DNA of 64,000 bases, taken from assembly GCA_947496465.1 (NCBI GenBank), contig CANMCX010000017.1:11844-75843 (forward strand), written 5' to 3'. Of this stretch, positions 1-8,433 are shown piece by piece. Under the pieces are notes generated by a model, which searched no databases, was not told where the DNA came from, and saw only the letters and a program-made list of their open reading frames with translations. The DNA comes from Marinifilum_A sediminis (GTDB lineage: Bacteria; Bacteroidota; Bacteroidia; Bacteroidales; Marinifilaceae). How positions within the stretch are numbered: position 1 is the stretch's first letter; each line of letters opens with the position of its first letter. Both the position numbers and the translations under genes were made by a program.

Positions 1-2
1 TG

Positions 3-1994
3 GGCGAAATTGTTGTTGCACCCAAAATAAACAAGCAAGAGCCTATTAATGCGATCGCATCGGTAAGTGCACGAATGTTAAGCATTGAAGAAGGCAGTAG
101 GTATGCAGGTGGTTTTGATGATCCAGCCAGATTGGCATCATCATTTGCAGGTGTTGCGAGTGGCAATGGCGAGGATAATTCAATAATTGTTCGTGGTAAT
201 GCGCCTAAATTCTTACAATGGAAGATTGAAGGGATTGAGATTCCTAACCCAAACCATTTTGCCAATTTAAACAGTTTTGGAGGAGGTGGTTTAACGGCAT
301 TAAGTTCGAGTGTTCTGGCGAATTCCGATTTTATGACAGGAGCTTTTCCTTCGGAATACAACAATGCACTGGCTGGGGTATTCGATATTAAAATGCGAAC
401 AGGAAATACAAGTGATTATCAGCACAGTTTTGAAGCTGGATTAATTGGAATTGGTTTTGCTTCGGAAGGACCTTTAACAAAGAACAACGGATCGTATCTG
501 GTAAATTACAGGTATTCTACTTTGGCACTAATTCCATCTATGTTACCCGAAGACGCCGATGGTACGAAATATCAGGATTTATCTTTTAAGCTCAACTTTC
601 CAAACCAAAAGTTGGGTACATTTTCTCTTTGGGGAATAGGCTTAATCGATGAGTCGGATTCAAAACTGGAAAAGGATGTTGCTAAGCGCGAATATTACCA
701 GGATATTGAAGTTGGGGATGTAAAGCAGTATATGGGAGCCATTGGTTTAAATCACAAGTTACGATTTAAGAATTCGGCTTATCTGAATTCAACACTGGCT
801 TTTACCACCGAAGGTATTGATATGTTTACCGATAGGTTGGATGAGAATGAAGTTCTTCAAGCGGAAAACATAGTAAAAAACACCAAATACAATATAGAGT
901 TTAAATCGTATTATAACAGGAGATTTTCAGAGCGTTTATCTAATAGGACAGGAGTTTCGTTGCGTGGAATGGGCTACGATCTGGATATTCAAGAAGCCGA
1001 TGAAAACAAAACATTGCAAAGCATTAGCGATGAAAATGGCTTTAGCTATTTGGCATCGGCTTACACCAACTTTACAATTTCAGGGAAAAAGCTAAAGTTT
1101 AATTTTGGCTTGAATAGTCAGCTGTTTACTCTGAATAATAAGTCTACCATTGAGCCACGTTTGGGCGTGAAATATCAGCTAAACGATAGAAATAGCTTTA
1201 GTTTTGGATATGGATTGCATAGTAGACTGGAGCCCTTGCAGGTTTATTTTATTAAACCTTCAAATGGTAAGAGTAATAAGGATCTTGATTTTACCAAATC
1301 GCATCACTTTGTTTTGGGCTACGATTGGAATATCAGCGAAAAGCTACATGTGAAAATAGAACCTTACTATCAGGAATTGTACGATGTGCCTATTGCAAAC
1401 AATAGCAACGAATCACTATTGAACTTACAAGGAGATTGGTTTTTAACCGATACTTATACCAATACTGGTAAAGGCAGAAACTATGGTATTGATCTGACTT
1501 TAGAGCAATACATGCACAAAGGATTCTACTATTTACTATCAGGATCACTTTTTAAATCACAATACAAAACAGCCAACTCCGATTGGTTCAATACACGCTA
1601 CAATAAAAAGTATCTTTTCAATGCTTTGATAGGAAAAGAGTTCTTAATGGGCGATCAGAAACAAAATGCTTTGAGCTTTAACCTTAGATTATCCATTCAG
1701 GGAGGAGAAAGGTTTTCAAAAATTGATGAAATTGCCTCTTCAATAGCTAAGGATGTTGAATACGATGAAACAGTACCATTTAACATGCAAACCGATGCCT
1801 CAACAGTAGTTCATGCAACAATTAACTACACTTGGAACAAAAAGAAAACAAGTCATAGACTGTCGCTTAAAATACTAAACCTAACGGGTTACGAAGGCTT
1901 TCACGGACACAAATACAACATTAAAACGGGAGAAGTTAAAGAGGATAGAGAGGCATTAATGATACCAAATCTGAGTTATAAAATTTCTTTTTAA
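3..1994 (+). CDS. TonB-dependent outer membrane receptor (5' truncated by window edge)
   Basis: This is an outer-membrane beta-barrel receptor that would import a ligand with energy from TonB-ExbBD. The frame is open from the first in-frame base, so the start, signal peptide and any carboxypeptidase-like regulatory domain lie upstream of the window. The first residues carry the end of a TonB box/plug region (GEIVVAPK), then plug-like motifs (ARMLSIEEGSR, IIVRGNAPKFLQWKIEGIEI). The rest is barrel sequence with many alternating aromatic strands. It ends in YKISF, a terminal aromatic residue expected for BamA-dependent insertion. A hairpin terminator follows. The substrate cannot be told: there is no SusD partner or enzyme on this side, and the upstream neighbour is not visible. 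Confidence 0.9.
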   Translation, partial: GEIVVAPKINKQEPINAIASVSARMLSIEEGSRYAGGFDDPARLASSFAGVASGNGEDNSIIVRGNAPKFLQWKIEGIEIPNPNHFANLNSFGGGGLTALSSSVLANSDFMTGAFPSEYNNALAGVFDIKMRTGNTSDYQHSFEAGLIGIGFASEGPLTKNNGSYLVNYRYSTLALIPSMLPEDADGTKYQDLSFKLNFPNQKLGTFSLWGIGLIDESDSKLEKDVAKREYYQDIEVGDVKQYMGAIGLNHKLRFKNSAYLNSTLAFTTEGIDMFTDRLDENEVLQAENIVKNTKYNIEFKSYYNRRFSERLSNRTGVSLRGMGYDLDIQEADENKTLQSISDENGFSYLASAYTNFTISGKKLKFNFGLNSQLFTLNNKSTIEPRLGVKYQLNDRNSFSFGYGLHSRLEPLQVYFIKPSNGKSNKDLDFTKSHHFVLGYDWNISEKLHVKIEPYYQELYDVPIANNSNESLLNLQGDWFLTDTYTNTGKGRNYGIDLTLEQYMHKGFYYLLSGSLFKSQYKTANSDWFNTRYNKKYLFNALIGKEFLMGDQKQNALSFNLRLSIQGGERFSKIDEIASSIAKDVEYDETVPFNMQTDASTVVHATINYTWNKKKTSHRLSLKILNLTGYEGFHGHKYNIKTGEVKEDREALMIPNLSYKISF

Positions 1995-2019
1995 CTTATT
2001 AGTAATCAATGAAAATTTG

Positions 2020-2054
2020 AATAGGGAATAGCGTAGCTGTTCCCTATTTATTTT
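2020..2054 (+). terminator. Rho-independent terminator after TonB receptor
   Basis: A perfect 9-bp stem (AATAGGGAA / TTCCCTATT) with an 11-nt loop is followed by a T-rich run, 25 bp after the receptor stop codon. Confidence 0.75.
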
Positions 2055-2055
2055 C

Positions 2056-2290
2056 TCTCATTTTTCCTGAGGAGAGGGCTAAGTTGAGGATTTGTTTCTT
2101 CTGCACCCTCTCGACTGTTGGCACTTTCCCTACAAGGGAAAGAATCTTAAATTAAAATCAATTAATCATTTCACCCTAAACCCCTAAAGGGGCTTAATGT
2201 CTGGATGCTAGCGAAAGTCCCCTTTAGGGGATTTAGGGGTTTTCTATAATATTTCTCCCTCTCCTCAAGGAGAGGATCGGGGTGAGGTTT
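2056..2290. repeat. Cluster of palindromic intergenic repeats
   Basis: This gene-free stretch between the receptor and the AraC gene is built from repeats. A block at 2101-2146 resembles the outer repeat at 57951-57993 (shared pattern CACCCT-TCG-C-TG-T-GGCACTT-CCCT). A long palindrome has arms at 2174-2192 and 2219-2238 (CCCTAAACCCCTAAAGGGG and its complement with one extra base). Another palindrome at 2259-2274 is CTCTCCTCAAGGAGAG. The central palindrome recurs at 3607-3671. No transposase is present; these look like REP/MITE-type non-autonomous repeats. Confidence 0.7.
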
Positions 2291-2318
2291 ATTAAAAACA
2301 AAGTATCTTAGCATACAA

Positions 2319-3110
2319 ATGCTAGCCATTCGAACATATCAACCAAAGCAATATTCCGATTTAATAGAACGGATTTGGATATTGGAGACAGGTGATGAAC
2401 CAAGTGATGTGATTGTACCACCAAGTCAGTACCTGCAGCTTATTGTTCCTTTGGAAGGATCCAATTACAATCGAAATGGTAAAACTGTAAACAAGATGAT
2501 TGTTGAAGGAATCAGTTTGCAGACCAATTGTGTACACTATCCTGCAGGAACAAAGCTAATGGGGATTCGGTTTTATCCCTTTGGTATGTATCCTTTTCTA
2601 AGTTATGAAGGAAAAGATTTACTGAATGAAATGATTGAGGTATCACTTCCCGAGAATTATAGCTTTAGTGTGGATAAAGATGAGGTATTATTGAACGAGG
2701 TTTATCTGTTGCTTGAAGAATTGTACGATGAGGCTGCACATCAAAAAATAAAAATCTTAAAAGAATATTATCAAACAGCCCGGTGGAGCGATGATTCTCT
2801 TTCGATAGAAGAATATTGCAAGCTGAATGGAACTAATTATACGACGCTTAACCGAAAGTTTAGGCAGATAACAGGGCTTAGTACCAAAAAGTTTGAACGA
2901 TTGGTAAAATTCAGAAAATCACTTTGTAAACTAATCGATAGCGAGGATCAATTGACCAGCATTGGAGTAGATTCCGGTTATTTCGATCAGGCGCACTTCA
3001 TTCGTGAATTCAAATTGTTCCTCAATTGCACTCCATCTACCTATCAATCGCTCATTCAATCTGCCGATGAGGATACCAAAATCATAAATTACAATTTCAG
3101 ATTGTTCTAG
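2319..3110 (+). CDS. AraC-family transcriptional regulator
   Basis: This 263-residue DNA-binding regulator has an N-terminal sensor-like half of about 150 residues. That half includes the IVPPSQYLQLIVPLEG region typical of AraC proteins with a cupin-like DUF6597-type domain. The C-terminal half is an AraC HTH domain: first helix-turn-helix around 163-190 (SIEEYCKLNGTNYTTLNRKF), second around 212-231 (TSIGVDSGYFDQAHFIREFK), then the usual short loop and CTPSTYQ. The effector is unknown. It lies directly upstream of a VOC-fold protein on the same strand, and the pair is bracketed by related palindromic repeats, so they may form a small regulator/target unit (inference). Confidence 0.85.
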   Translation: MLAIRTYQPKQYSDLIERIWILETGDEPSDVIVPPSQYLQLIVPLEGSNYNRNGKTVNKMIVEGISLQTNCVHYPAGTKLMGIRFYPFGMYPFLSYEGKDLLNEMIEVSLPENYSFSVDKDEVLLNEVYLLLEELYDEAAHQKIKILKEYYQTARWSDDSLSIEEYCKLNGTNYTTLNRKFRQITGLSTKKFERLVKFRKSLCKLIDSEDQLTSIGVDSGYFDQAHFIREFKLFLNCTPSTYQSLIQSADEDTKIINYNFRLF

Positions 3111-3182
3111 CTGCTTAAAATATACAATTCTCCCAACTTGATCTGCTATAGCTTTGTCTTTCGAAATCAAAAATCAATAGAC

Positions 3183-3572
3183 ATGAGAATAGAACATTTG
3201 GCAATCTGGACCAGAGATTTGGAAGCAATGAAAGACTTTTATACAAAGTATTTTAACATGCAGGTCAGCGATAAATATCACAATCCTAAAAAAGGATTTA
3301 CTTCCTATTTTCTCAGCTTCGAAGAATCTTCGAGCAGGTTGGAATTAATGCACAGCATAAATGTAAGTTATGCGATGTGCGGAAGATCGAGTGCACTGGG
3401 ATTGGCTCATTTTGCAATTTCGCTTGGCAGTAAGCAAAAGGTAGATGAACTCACAGAGCGCCTTCGTAAAGATTCTTATGAAATAGCAGGTGAGCCCAGA
3501 ACCACTGGCGACGGATATTACGAAAGTGTTGTTTTGGATTGCGAGGGAAATTGTGTTGAGATTAATGAATAG
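3183..3572 (+). CDS. VOC-family (glyoxalase/dioxygenase fold) protein
   Basis: The start is taken at MRIEHLAIW (3183), because the beta-strand opening of VOC proteins begins there; an ORF start 45 bp further upstream would add an unrelated tail. The protein has about 129 residues, a single VOC module pair. Visible features are the N-terminal HLAIW strand carrying a metal-ligand-type His, the ELMH segment with Glu/His, LAHFAISLG opening the second module, and the C-terminal DCEGNCVEINE, whose ending Glu is the usual last metal ligand. Members include glyoxalase I, lactoylglutathione-lyase-like and antibiotic-resistance proteins; the substrate is not determinable. Confidence 0.8.
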   Translation: MRIEHLAIWTRDLEAMKDFYTKYFNMQVSDKYHNPKKGFTSYFLSFEESSSRLELMHSINVSYAMCGRSSALGLAHFAISLGSKQKVDELTERLRKDSYEIAGEPRTTGDGYYESVVLDCEGNCVEINE

Positions 3573-3602
3573 CCAGACAGGGAGAGGCTTCTTTTGTATC
3601 AA

Positions 3603-3675
3603 TTCACCCTAAATTCCTAAAGGGGCTTACTATTAGCAAACTTAGGAAATTCCCCTTTAGGGGATTTAGGGATAT
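3603..3675. repeat. Palindromic intergenic repeat (second copy)
   Basis: Inverted arms at 3607-3625 (CCCTAAATTCCTAAAGGGG) and 3652-3671 (CCCCTTTAGGGGATTTAGGG) are separated by a 26-base loop. The right arm is identical to that of the palindrome at 2174-2238. It lies directly after the VOC gene, so the araC-VOC pair sits between two copies. Confidence 0.75.
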
Positions 3676-3820
3676 TCACAGGTTTCGAATCAAATTCAGC
3701 TCAGAAATAGTTCTGACCAGTAATTAAACCTTTTCAATATTTAAGAGTCGAACTGCTATCATCAAAATAATGGTGAATGCTGCTTGTAAGCATATTTTAT
3801 TCATATCAATTCAATACACA

Positions 3821-4162
3821 ATGAAAAAATTAAAATTTGTAGTTCTGGCTCTTATGATTTTTGGCTCAATTAATTTGACAATGGCACAGCGCCGTGATCC
3901 TAAGGCAATGATTGAAAAGGAAACCAACTGGATGATTGAAAATTTGGATTTAAGTGATTCTCAGGTAAAAGAGGTGAAAGAGGTGAATGGTGATTTTACA
4001 AAGGAGATCCAAGAAATGCTTCAAGGTGGGCGTCCTGATCGCACTAAAATGAAAGAAATGCAAACGGATAAGATGAAGCAAATGGAAGAGATTCTTAGTG
4101 AGGAGCAGTTCAAAGAATATGCGGAGTATAAAGAAAAAATGGAATCGAAGAGAAGAAGATAA
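3821..4162 (+). CDS. Small secreted CpxP/Spy-like helical protein (DUF4890-like)
   Basis: The start is placed at MKKLKFVVLALMIFG (3821), which opens a clear signal peptide ending near TMAQ; an earlier in-frame start would put 17 residues before it. The mature part is about 90 residues, almost all charged alpha-helix, rich in Met, Lys and Glu. LDLSDSQVKEVKEV and ILSEEQFKEYAEYKEKME resemble the LTxxQ-type repeats of the Spy/CpxP periplasmic chaperone and metal-resistance group. It is probably periplasmic and helps with envelope stress, but no experiment supports a specific role. It is monocistronic, with a terminator downstream. Confidence 0.7.
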   Translation: MKKLKFVVLALMIFGSINLTMAQRRDPKAMIEKETNWMIENLDLSDSQVKEVKEVNGDFTKEIQEMLQGGRPDRTKMKEMQTDKMKQMEEILSEEQFKEYAEYKEKMESKRRR

Positions 4163-4220
4163 AATCAATGTGAATATGTAGTTTCAAATAGCATACTACT
4201 TATTTGTAATCGGTGGGGTA

Positions 4221-4247
4221 AGGTGTCGGCTTTTCGGCACCTTTTTT
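4221..4247 (+). terminator. Rho-independent terminator
   Basis: AGGTGTCG pairs with CGGCACCT around a GCTTTT loop, followed by six T. It lies 58 bp after the Spy-like gene. Confidence 0.75.
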
Positions 4248-4367
4248 AATTTGCTATTAATCATTGTTAATTATAATGAAATGCACTCTGTGGTTTTGTT
4301 TTGGAAAAAATCTCAGCTAAATTGCTGATCACAATTGAACCATAACAACAGCAGATAGAAATATTTC

Positions 4368-5951
4368 ATGCGGAAAAAGAACAAAATAGAGCACTTTAAG
4401 GCATCATTTGGGAAGTTAAAAGATGAAGAATACAATTTCGAGCTAATCGAAAAATATTTCAGGGATAAGGATAATTCAGGTTCTTTTCAGGAGCTATCGG
4501 ATAAAACTTGTTCCGATCTTGATTTTGAAGAGCTGTTTATGTTTCTGGATAGGACAACCTCTAAAATTGGGCAGCAGTGTTTGTACAACAAATTACGTGT
4601 TTTGCCGAATAATTCTGATGGTATCGATCGTAAAGAAAAGATCATACAAGCACTGTCTGAGGATTCGGAATTAAGGATTCGTACACAATTACAGCTCGAT
4701 AAGCTATGCAAGAACGATGTTTATTACGTTTCAACTTTATTTCAGGAAGAGTACGCCAAGCCTCCCAAGTGGTTTTTTGTTATTCGCTTGCTTTCATTCA
4801 CCAGTCTATTGTCCTTACTTTTATTTCCCTTTAATCCACAACTATTTTTTGTATTTTTTACGGTATTCATTGTCAATCTTATCATCCATTATTGGAATAA
4901 GAGAAATCTATACAAGTATTTGGGTTCCATACCACAACTATTGCGCTTACATAAGGTAGCTGTTAATCTCAATAAGGAAAAACTATTTACTGATATTGAT
5001 CCAAAATTGGATGATTCCATTCGAATTTTGAATCAGGTTCGGAACAGAATGTCATTTTTTAGGTTGGATGCTCATTTGCAAAGCGAAATGGAAGCGGTAT
5101 TTTGGTTTTTATTGGAGTTATTCAAAATTACTTTTATTCTGGAGCCATTGCTATTGTTTGGTATTTTAGACCGTTTAGATCGCAAGAGAATAGAGATTGA
5201 GAAGGTGTTCTCATATGTTGGAGAGGTGGATATCTTGCTTTCTATTGCGTCACTGCGAAAAGGATTAGATACTTACTGTCTGCCCAAAATAAGCGAATCG
5301 AATTTTTCTGCAACAGGGGTATGTCATCCTTTAATCTACAATTGTGTTCCCAATAGCATACAGCTTTCCGATAAATCGATATTGCTTACTGGTTCTAATA
5401 TGTCAGGAAAAACCTCTTTCATACGAGCCATTGGTATAAATACCTTATGTGGATTAACTATTAATACCTGTTTTGCCGAACAAATGACCCTTCCGAGAGT
5501 ACGGATATTCTCAGCAATACGCATTAGCGACGATTTGTTGAATGATAAAAGCTATTATTTCGAGGAAGTGCTCACCATTAAAGACATGATTGATAATAGT
5601 GCGAACGGCAAGCCAAATCTGTTTCTATTGGATGAAATATTTAAGGGAACCAATACGATAGAGAGAATTTCGGCAGGAAAGGCTGTTCTTTCATCATTAG
5701 CAAATCGAAACAATATTGTGTTTGTATCAACTCACGATATTGAATTGACAGACTTATTACAACAAGAGTATGAATTGTTTCATTTTAGTGAATTGGTAAA
5801 CGAGAACAATGTTGATTTTGATTACAAACTTAAGGAAGGAAAGCTACTCAATCGAAATGCCATACGGATTCTTCAAATTAACAATTATCCCAATGATTTA
5901 ATCGATGAGGCAATTGCTCTATCAAAAACACTTGATAATAAATCATCCTAA
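4368..5951 (+). CDS. MutS-family ATPase with membrane segments
   Basis: This 527-residue protein has the MutS ATPase domain at its C-terminus. Walker A is GSNMSGKT at about residues 342-349, Walker B is LFLLDEIFKGTNT near 418-428, and a downstream STHDIEL segment matches the MutS signature order. The N-terminal half has no mismatch-recognition domain. Around residues 135-178 it carries two strongly hydrophobic stretches (for example LLSLLLFPF and FFVFFTVFIVNLI), so it is probably membrane-anchored. Bacteroidota have several such DNA mismatch repair protein MutS-like paralogues of unknown function. It is unlikely to be the mismatch-repair MutS itself. Confidence 0.8.
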   Translation: MRKKNKIEHFKASFGKLKDEEYNFELIEKYFRDKDNSGSFQELSDKTCSDLDFEELFMFLDRTTSKIGQQCLYNKLRVLPNNSDGIDRKEKIIQALSEDSELRIRTQLQLDKLCKNDVYYVSTLFQEEYAKPPKWFFVIRLLSFTSLLSLLLFPFNPQLFFVFFTVFIVNLIIHYWNKRNLYKYLGSIPQLLRLHKVAVNLNKEKLFTDIDPKLDDSIRILNQVRNRMSFFRLDAHLQSEMEAVFWFLLELFKITFILEPLLLFGILDRLDRKRIEIEKVFSYVGEVDILLSIASLRKGLDTYCLPKISESNFSATGVCHPLIYNCVPNSIQLSDKSILLTGSNMSGKTSFIRAIGINTLCGLTINTCFAEQMTLPRVRIFSAIRISDDLLNDKSYYFEEVLTIKDMIDNSANGKPNLFLLDEIFKGTNTIERISAGKAVLSSLANRNNIVFVSTHDIELTDLLQQEYELFHFSELVNENNVDFDYKLKEGKLLNRNAIRILQINNYPNDLIDEAIALSKTLDNKSS

Positions 5952-6020
5952 AATCTGTAGCTAAAAAATCTTTTCCAACTCAATTACAAGTTGTAACTTA
6001 TGCTTATAAGCTTAGCTAGC

Positions 6021-6518
6021 ATGAGATACCTACTGTTTACATTTCTATTACTGATTTCCTTTTCATGTACAAAGTCTGTAGATGAGAATCGCGTAATTGA
6101 CACGCAAAAATTTTCTCAATTGATTACGGAAAAAGATAAAACATTAGTGTATGTATGGACCACATGGTGCAGTGGTTGCCGCAAAAGCTTATCAGAAACA
6201 TTACCCAAGCTCATGAAAGACATTAACTCTGAAGAGTATCAGTTGATATTAATAGCAGCTAGTAAAAACAGGGTAGAGGTAGATTCTTTGGTAGGAGCAA
6301 GTGGTTTAAGCAACAGTTCCTGGTTCCTCGATTTTTTAGGACCAGACAAAGGCAGTTTCCAATCCATTGGCATTCGACAATTTTTATCGGCTAACTTTAA
6401 AGGAGAAAAAATCTATACAGGTGGTATTCCTGTATTTTTCCTGGTCGATCGCAATAAAAAAGTTCTGCAAAAGAAATTGCCACATTCTTATGATGAGGTA
6501 ATGCAGCTTTTGAAATAA
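6021..6518 (+). CDS. Thioredoxin-fold lipoprotein (WCSGC active site)
   Basis: The start is chosen at MRYLLFTFLLLISFSC (6021), a compact lipoprotein signal ending in a lipobox-like LISFSC. The mature protein has a thioredoxin fold: VYVWTTWCSGCRKS carries a CxxC redox pair, and the later GGIPVFFLVDRNKKV includes the cis-proline of thioredoxins. It is probably anchored on the periplasmic face of a membrane and works as a thiol-disulfide exchange protein related to TlpA/ResA. It follows the MutS-like gene by about 70 bp. The redox partner is unknown. Confidence 0.8.
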   Translation: MRYLLFTFLLLISFSCTKSVDENRVIDTQKFSQLITEKDKTLVYVWTTWCSGCRKSLSETLPKLMKDINSEEYQLILIAASKNRVEVDSLVGASGLSNSSWFLDFLGPDKGSFQSIGIRQFLSANFKGEKIYTGGIPVFFLVDRNKKVLQKKLPHSYDEVMQLLK

Positions 6519-6610
6519 AAGTTCCTAACCTCAAACCCCTGGCATTGGGTTCAAATAATAGATCATGGAAAATTAAACGATTGACTTTTCGATTGTTAGA
6601 TGTTCATAAA

Positions 6611-6642
6611 ACAAAAAGACCCATCAGTTAATTGACAGGTCT
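6611..6642 (-). terminator. Terminator of the KamA-type gene
   Basis: AGACC...GGTCT stem at 6617-6642 with an inner TCAG/TTGA stem. On the minus strand it runs into a T tract (AAAAA on plus at 6613-6617). It lies just downstream of the minus-strand radical SAM gene. Confidence 0.65.
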
Positions 6643-6674
6643 AATTTTAAATATCATTAAATCGCTTACGCGTT

Positions 6675-7949
6675 TTATTCTTCGTACATAAATTTATCCG
6701 TGAAAGCAGGTTTTAAATCATCTAACCAAAGTGCTTTTGGATCGTATTTGGCAAAGAATGGTTGTCCTACCCAGTCTGATTTTCTTCCCTGAATAAAGTT
6801 TAGAACAAATACTTTTTCGCCATTAATTTCGGTGATACCAGCAACTTGTACTTTACCAGGATTAGCTGACATACTAGGTCCACGAACGGTACGGCAAACA
6901 CCACTTACCTGAGAATAAGCTTTACGGAAGATGTTCCATGCTTCTTCTAAAGTAATCGCAAAATATTCCTGAGCACCCGTTTCGCGAGCAATAAACATGT
7001 AGTAAGGAATCATTCCCATATCTACTTGTTTTCTCCACATGCGAGCCCACATATCCGCATCATCATTCAAATGCTTCATTAGTGGCGACTGAGTTCTGAT
7101 AACAGCACCTGTTGCACGAATGTTTTTAACGGCTTGGGCTACAGCTTCGGTACTCATTTCGTTAATGTGGTTGAAATGTGCCATAATAGACAAATTCAAT
7201 CCGTTGTCAGCAATCTTTTGGAATACATCCAATAATTGTTGAGCATCATCATCCGATGTGTAACGGTATGGCCAGTATCCTAATGTTTTGGTACCAATAC
7301 GAATGGTTTTCAAGTTTGGAATATCAGCCGCAAGAATTGCATCGATATAGTTCTCAAACATTTTCGATTTCATTACCATTGGATCTCCACCCGTAAACAG
7401 TAAATCTGTAATTTGTGGATTTTCTCTTAAGTAAGCAATCACCAAATCAACTTGTTTCATGGCAAACTTCAATTCATCGATTCCTGTAAATTGAGGCCAA
7501 CGGAAACAAAAAGTACAATACGCATGACAAGTTTGTCCCTGAGTTGGGAAAAATAGCATGGTTTCATTGTATTTGTGTTGAATACCAACCAATTTCTCTC
7601 CATTCAGTTCGGGAACATTATGAACCTGTCCGGCAGGGTTTGGATTTAAATCCATCCTGATTTGATTGGCAGCTTTGGTAATTTCCGGGCGAGATGCACC
7701 ACTCTTGATTAATTCAGCCATGCGATCGTAATGCTTGGCCGATAACATATCTTTTTGAGGAAATGTTAGGATGAAAATTGGATCATTTTCAAAATTATCC
7801 CAATCAATTAACTCATCAACTACATAGTTATTTGCTTTAAATGGAAGAACCTCTCCAACTACCTCGATGTCAAAAATCTGCTCTTCACTCAATCTACTGA
7901 TTTGAGGGATTTTCTTAAAGGTCTTCAATGTGTAAGCTCTATACTTCAT
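6675..7949 (-). CDS. KamA-family radical SAM aminomutase (lysine 2,3-aminomutase-like)
   Basis: This 424-residue protein has the radical SAM CxxxCxxC cluster motif at Cys141, Cys145 and Cys148 (CHAYCTFC), followed by LLFTGGDPMVM, the glycine-rich SAM-binding strand. Its fold and length match the KamA family, PLP- and Fe4S4-dependent enzymes that move an amino group from the alpha to the beta carbon. The substrate could be lysine, as in lysine fermentation or beta-lysine osmolyte synthesis, or another amino acid. None of the other lysine-fermentation genes (kamDE, kdd, kce) is adjacent, so the assignment stops at family level. It is monocistronic, with a terminator downstream and a long upstream gap shared with the divergent U32 gene. 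Confidence 0.8.
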   Translation of the reverse strand: MKYRAYTLKTFKKIPQISRLSEEQIFDIEVVGEVLPFKANNYVVDELIDWDNFENDPIFILTFPQKDMLSAKHYDRMAELIKSGASRPEITKAANQIRMDLNPNPAGQVHNVPELNGEKLVGIQHKYNETMLFFPTQGQTCHAYCTFCFRWPQFTGIDELKFAMKQVDLVIAYLRENPQITDLLFTGGDPMVMKSKMFENYIDAILAADIPNLKTIRIGTKTLGYWPYRYTSDDDAQQLLDVFQKIADNGLNLSIMAHFNHINEMSTEAVAQAVKNIRATGAVIRTQSPLMKHLNDDADMWARMWRKQVDMGMIPYYMFIARETGAQEYFAITLEEAWNIFRKAYSQVSGVCRTVRGPSMSANPGKVQVAGITEINGEKVFVLNFIQGRKSDWVGQPFFAKYDPKALWLDDLKPAFTDKFMYEE

Positions 7950-8433
7950 AGGCTAATATCCGGTTTTGATGTTTTAACATACAATCGAGTTGTGAAAACG
8001 ATTGCTTTAGTTGTAATTCGTTTATTCAAAATCAAGCTATTAGGATATGGTAGCAACGAAATTGGTGAAAACTCGTGCGAGTCATAGGCTACAATTAGGA
8101 TTCCTTATATAAAATTAAGGAAAAAATGGGATATTTTCCATATAAACTGTTCATAGTCAGCTGTAAAAGGAAGGCTATTATCCCAGTGTATCAAATAGCT
8201 GTGGCACAAAAGTATATTTTTTAAATCTCTTAAACAAGGGGGGAATGCCTATATAAAATGTGCAGTGTTAAGGATTTAACTTTTCAGACCTTCTTATTTG
8301 TTTTGCAGGAATGACTCATAAAGATTACTTTTGCTGAGGATCAGACAGAAGATGCACGGCTTGTAAAATCCTTATTTAACAGGTATTTCGTGTATTCTAA
8401 ATAAAATTTTTTTAGCATTTCGATATTTATTTA
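7950..8433. other. 484-bp divergent intergenic region
   Basis: This gap separates the divergent KamA-type and U32 genes and must hold both promoters. I see no convincing ORF, tRNA or known riboswitch. It contains a short inverted repeat near 8103-8121 (CCTTA...TAAGG). At 8245-8259 is the 15-mer ATGCCTATATAAAAT, which recurs exactly at 17708-17722 upstream of the universal stress gene. Confidence 0.5.

Noticed and set aside
7950..8433. Lysine riboswitch before the KamA-type gene
   Set aside because: The long gap invited it, but I find none of the conserved core helices or loop sequences on either strand.
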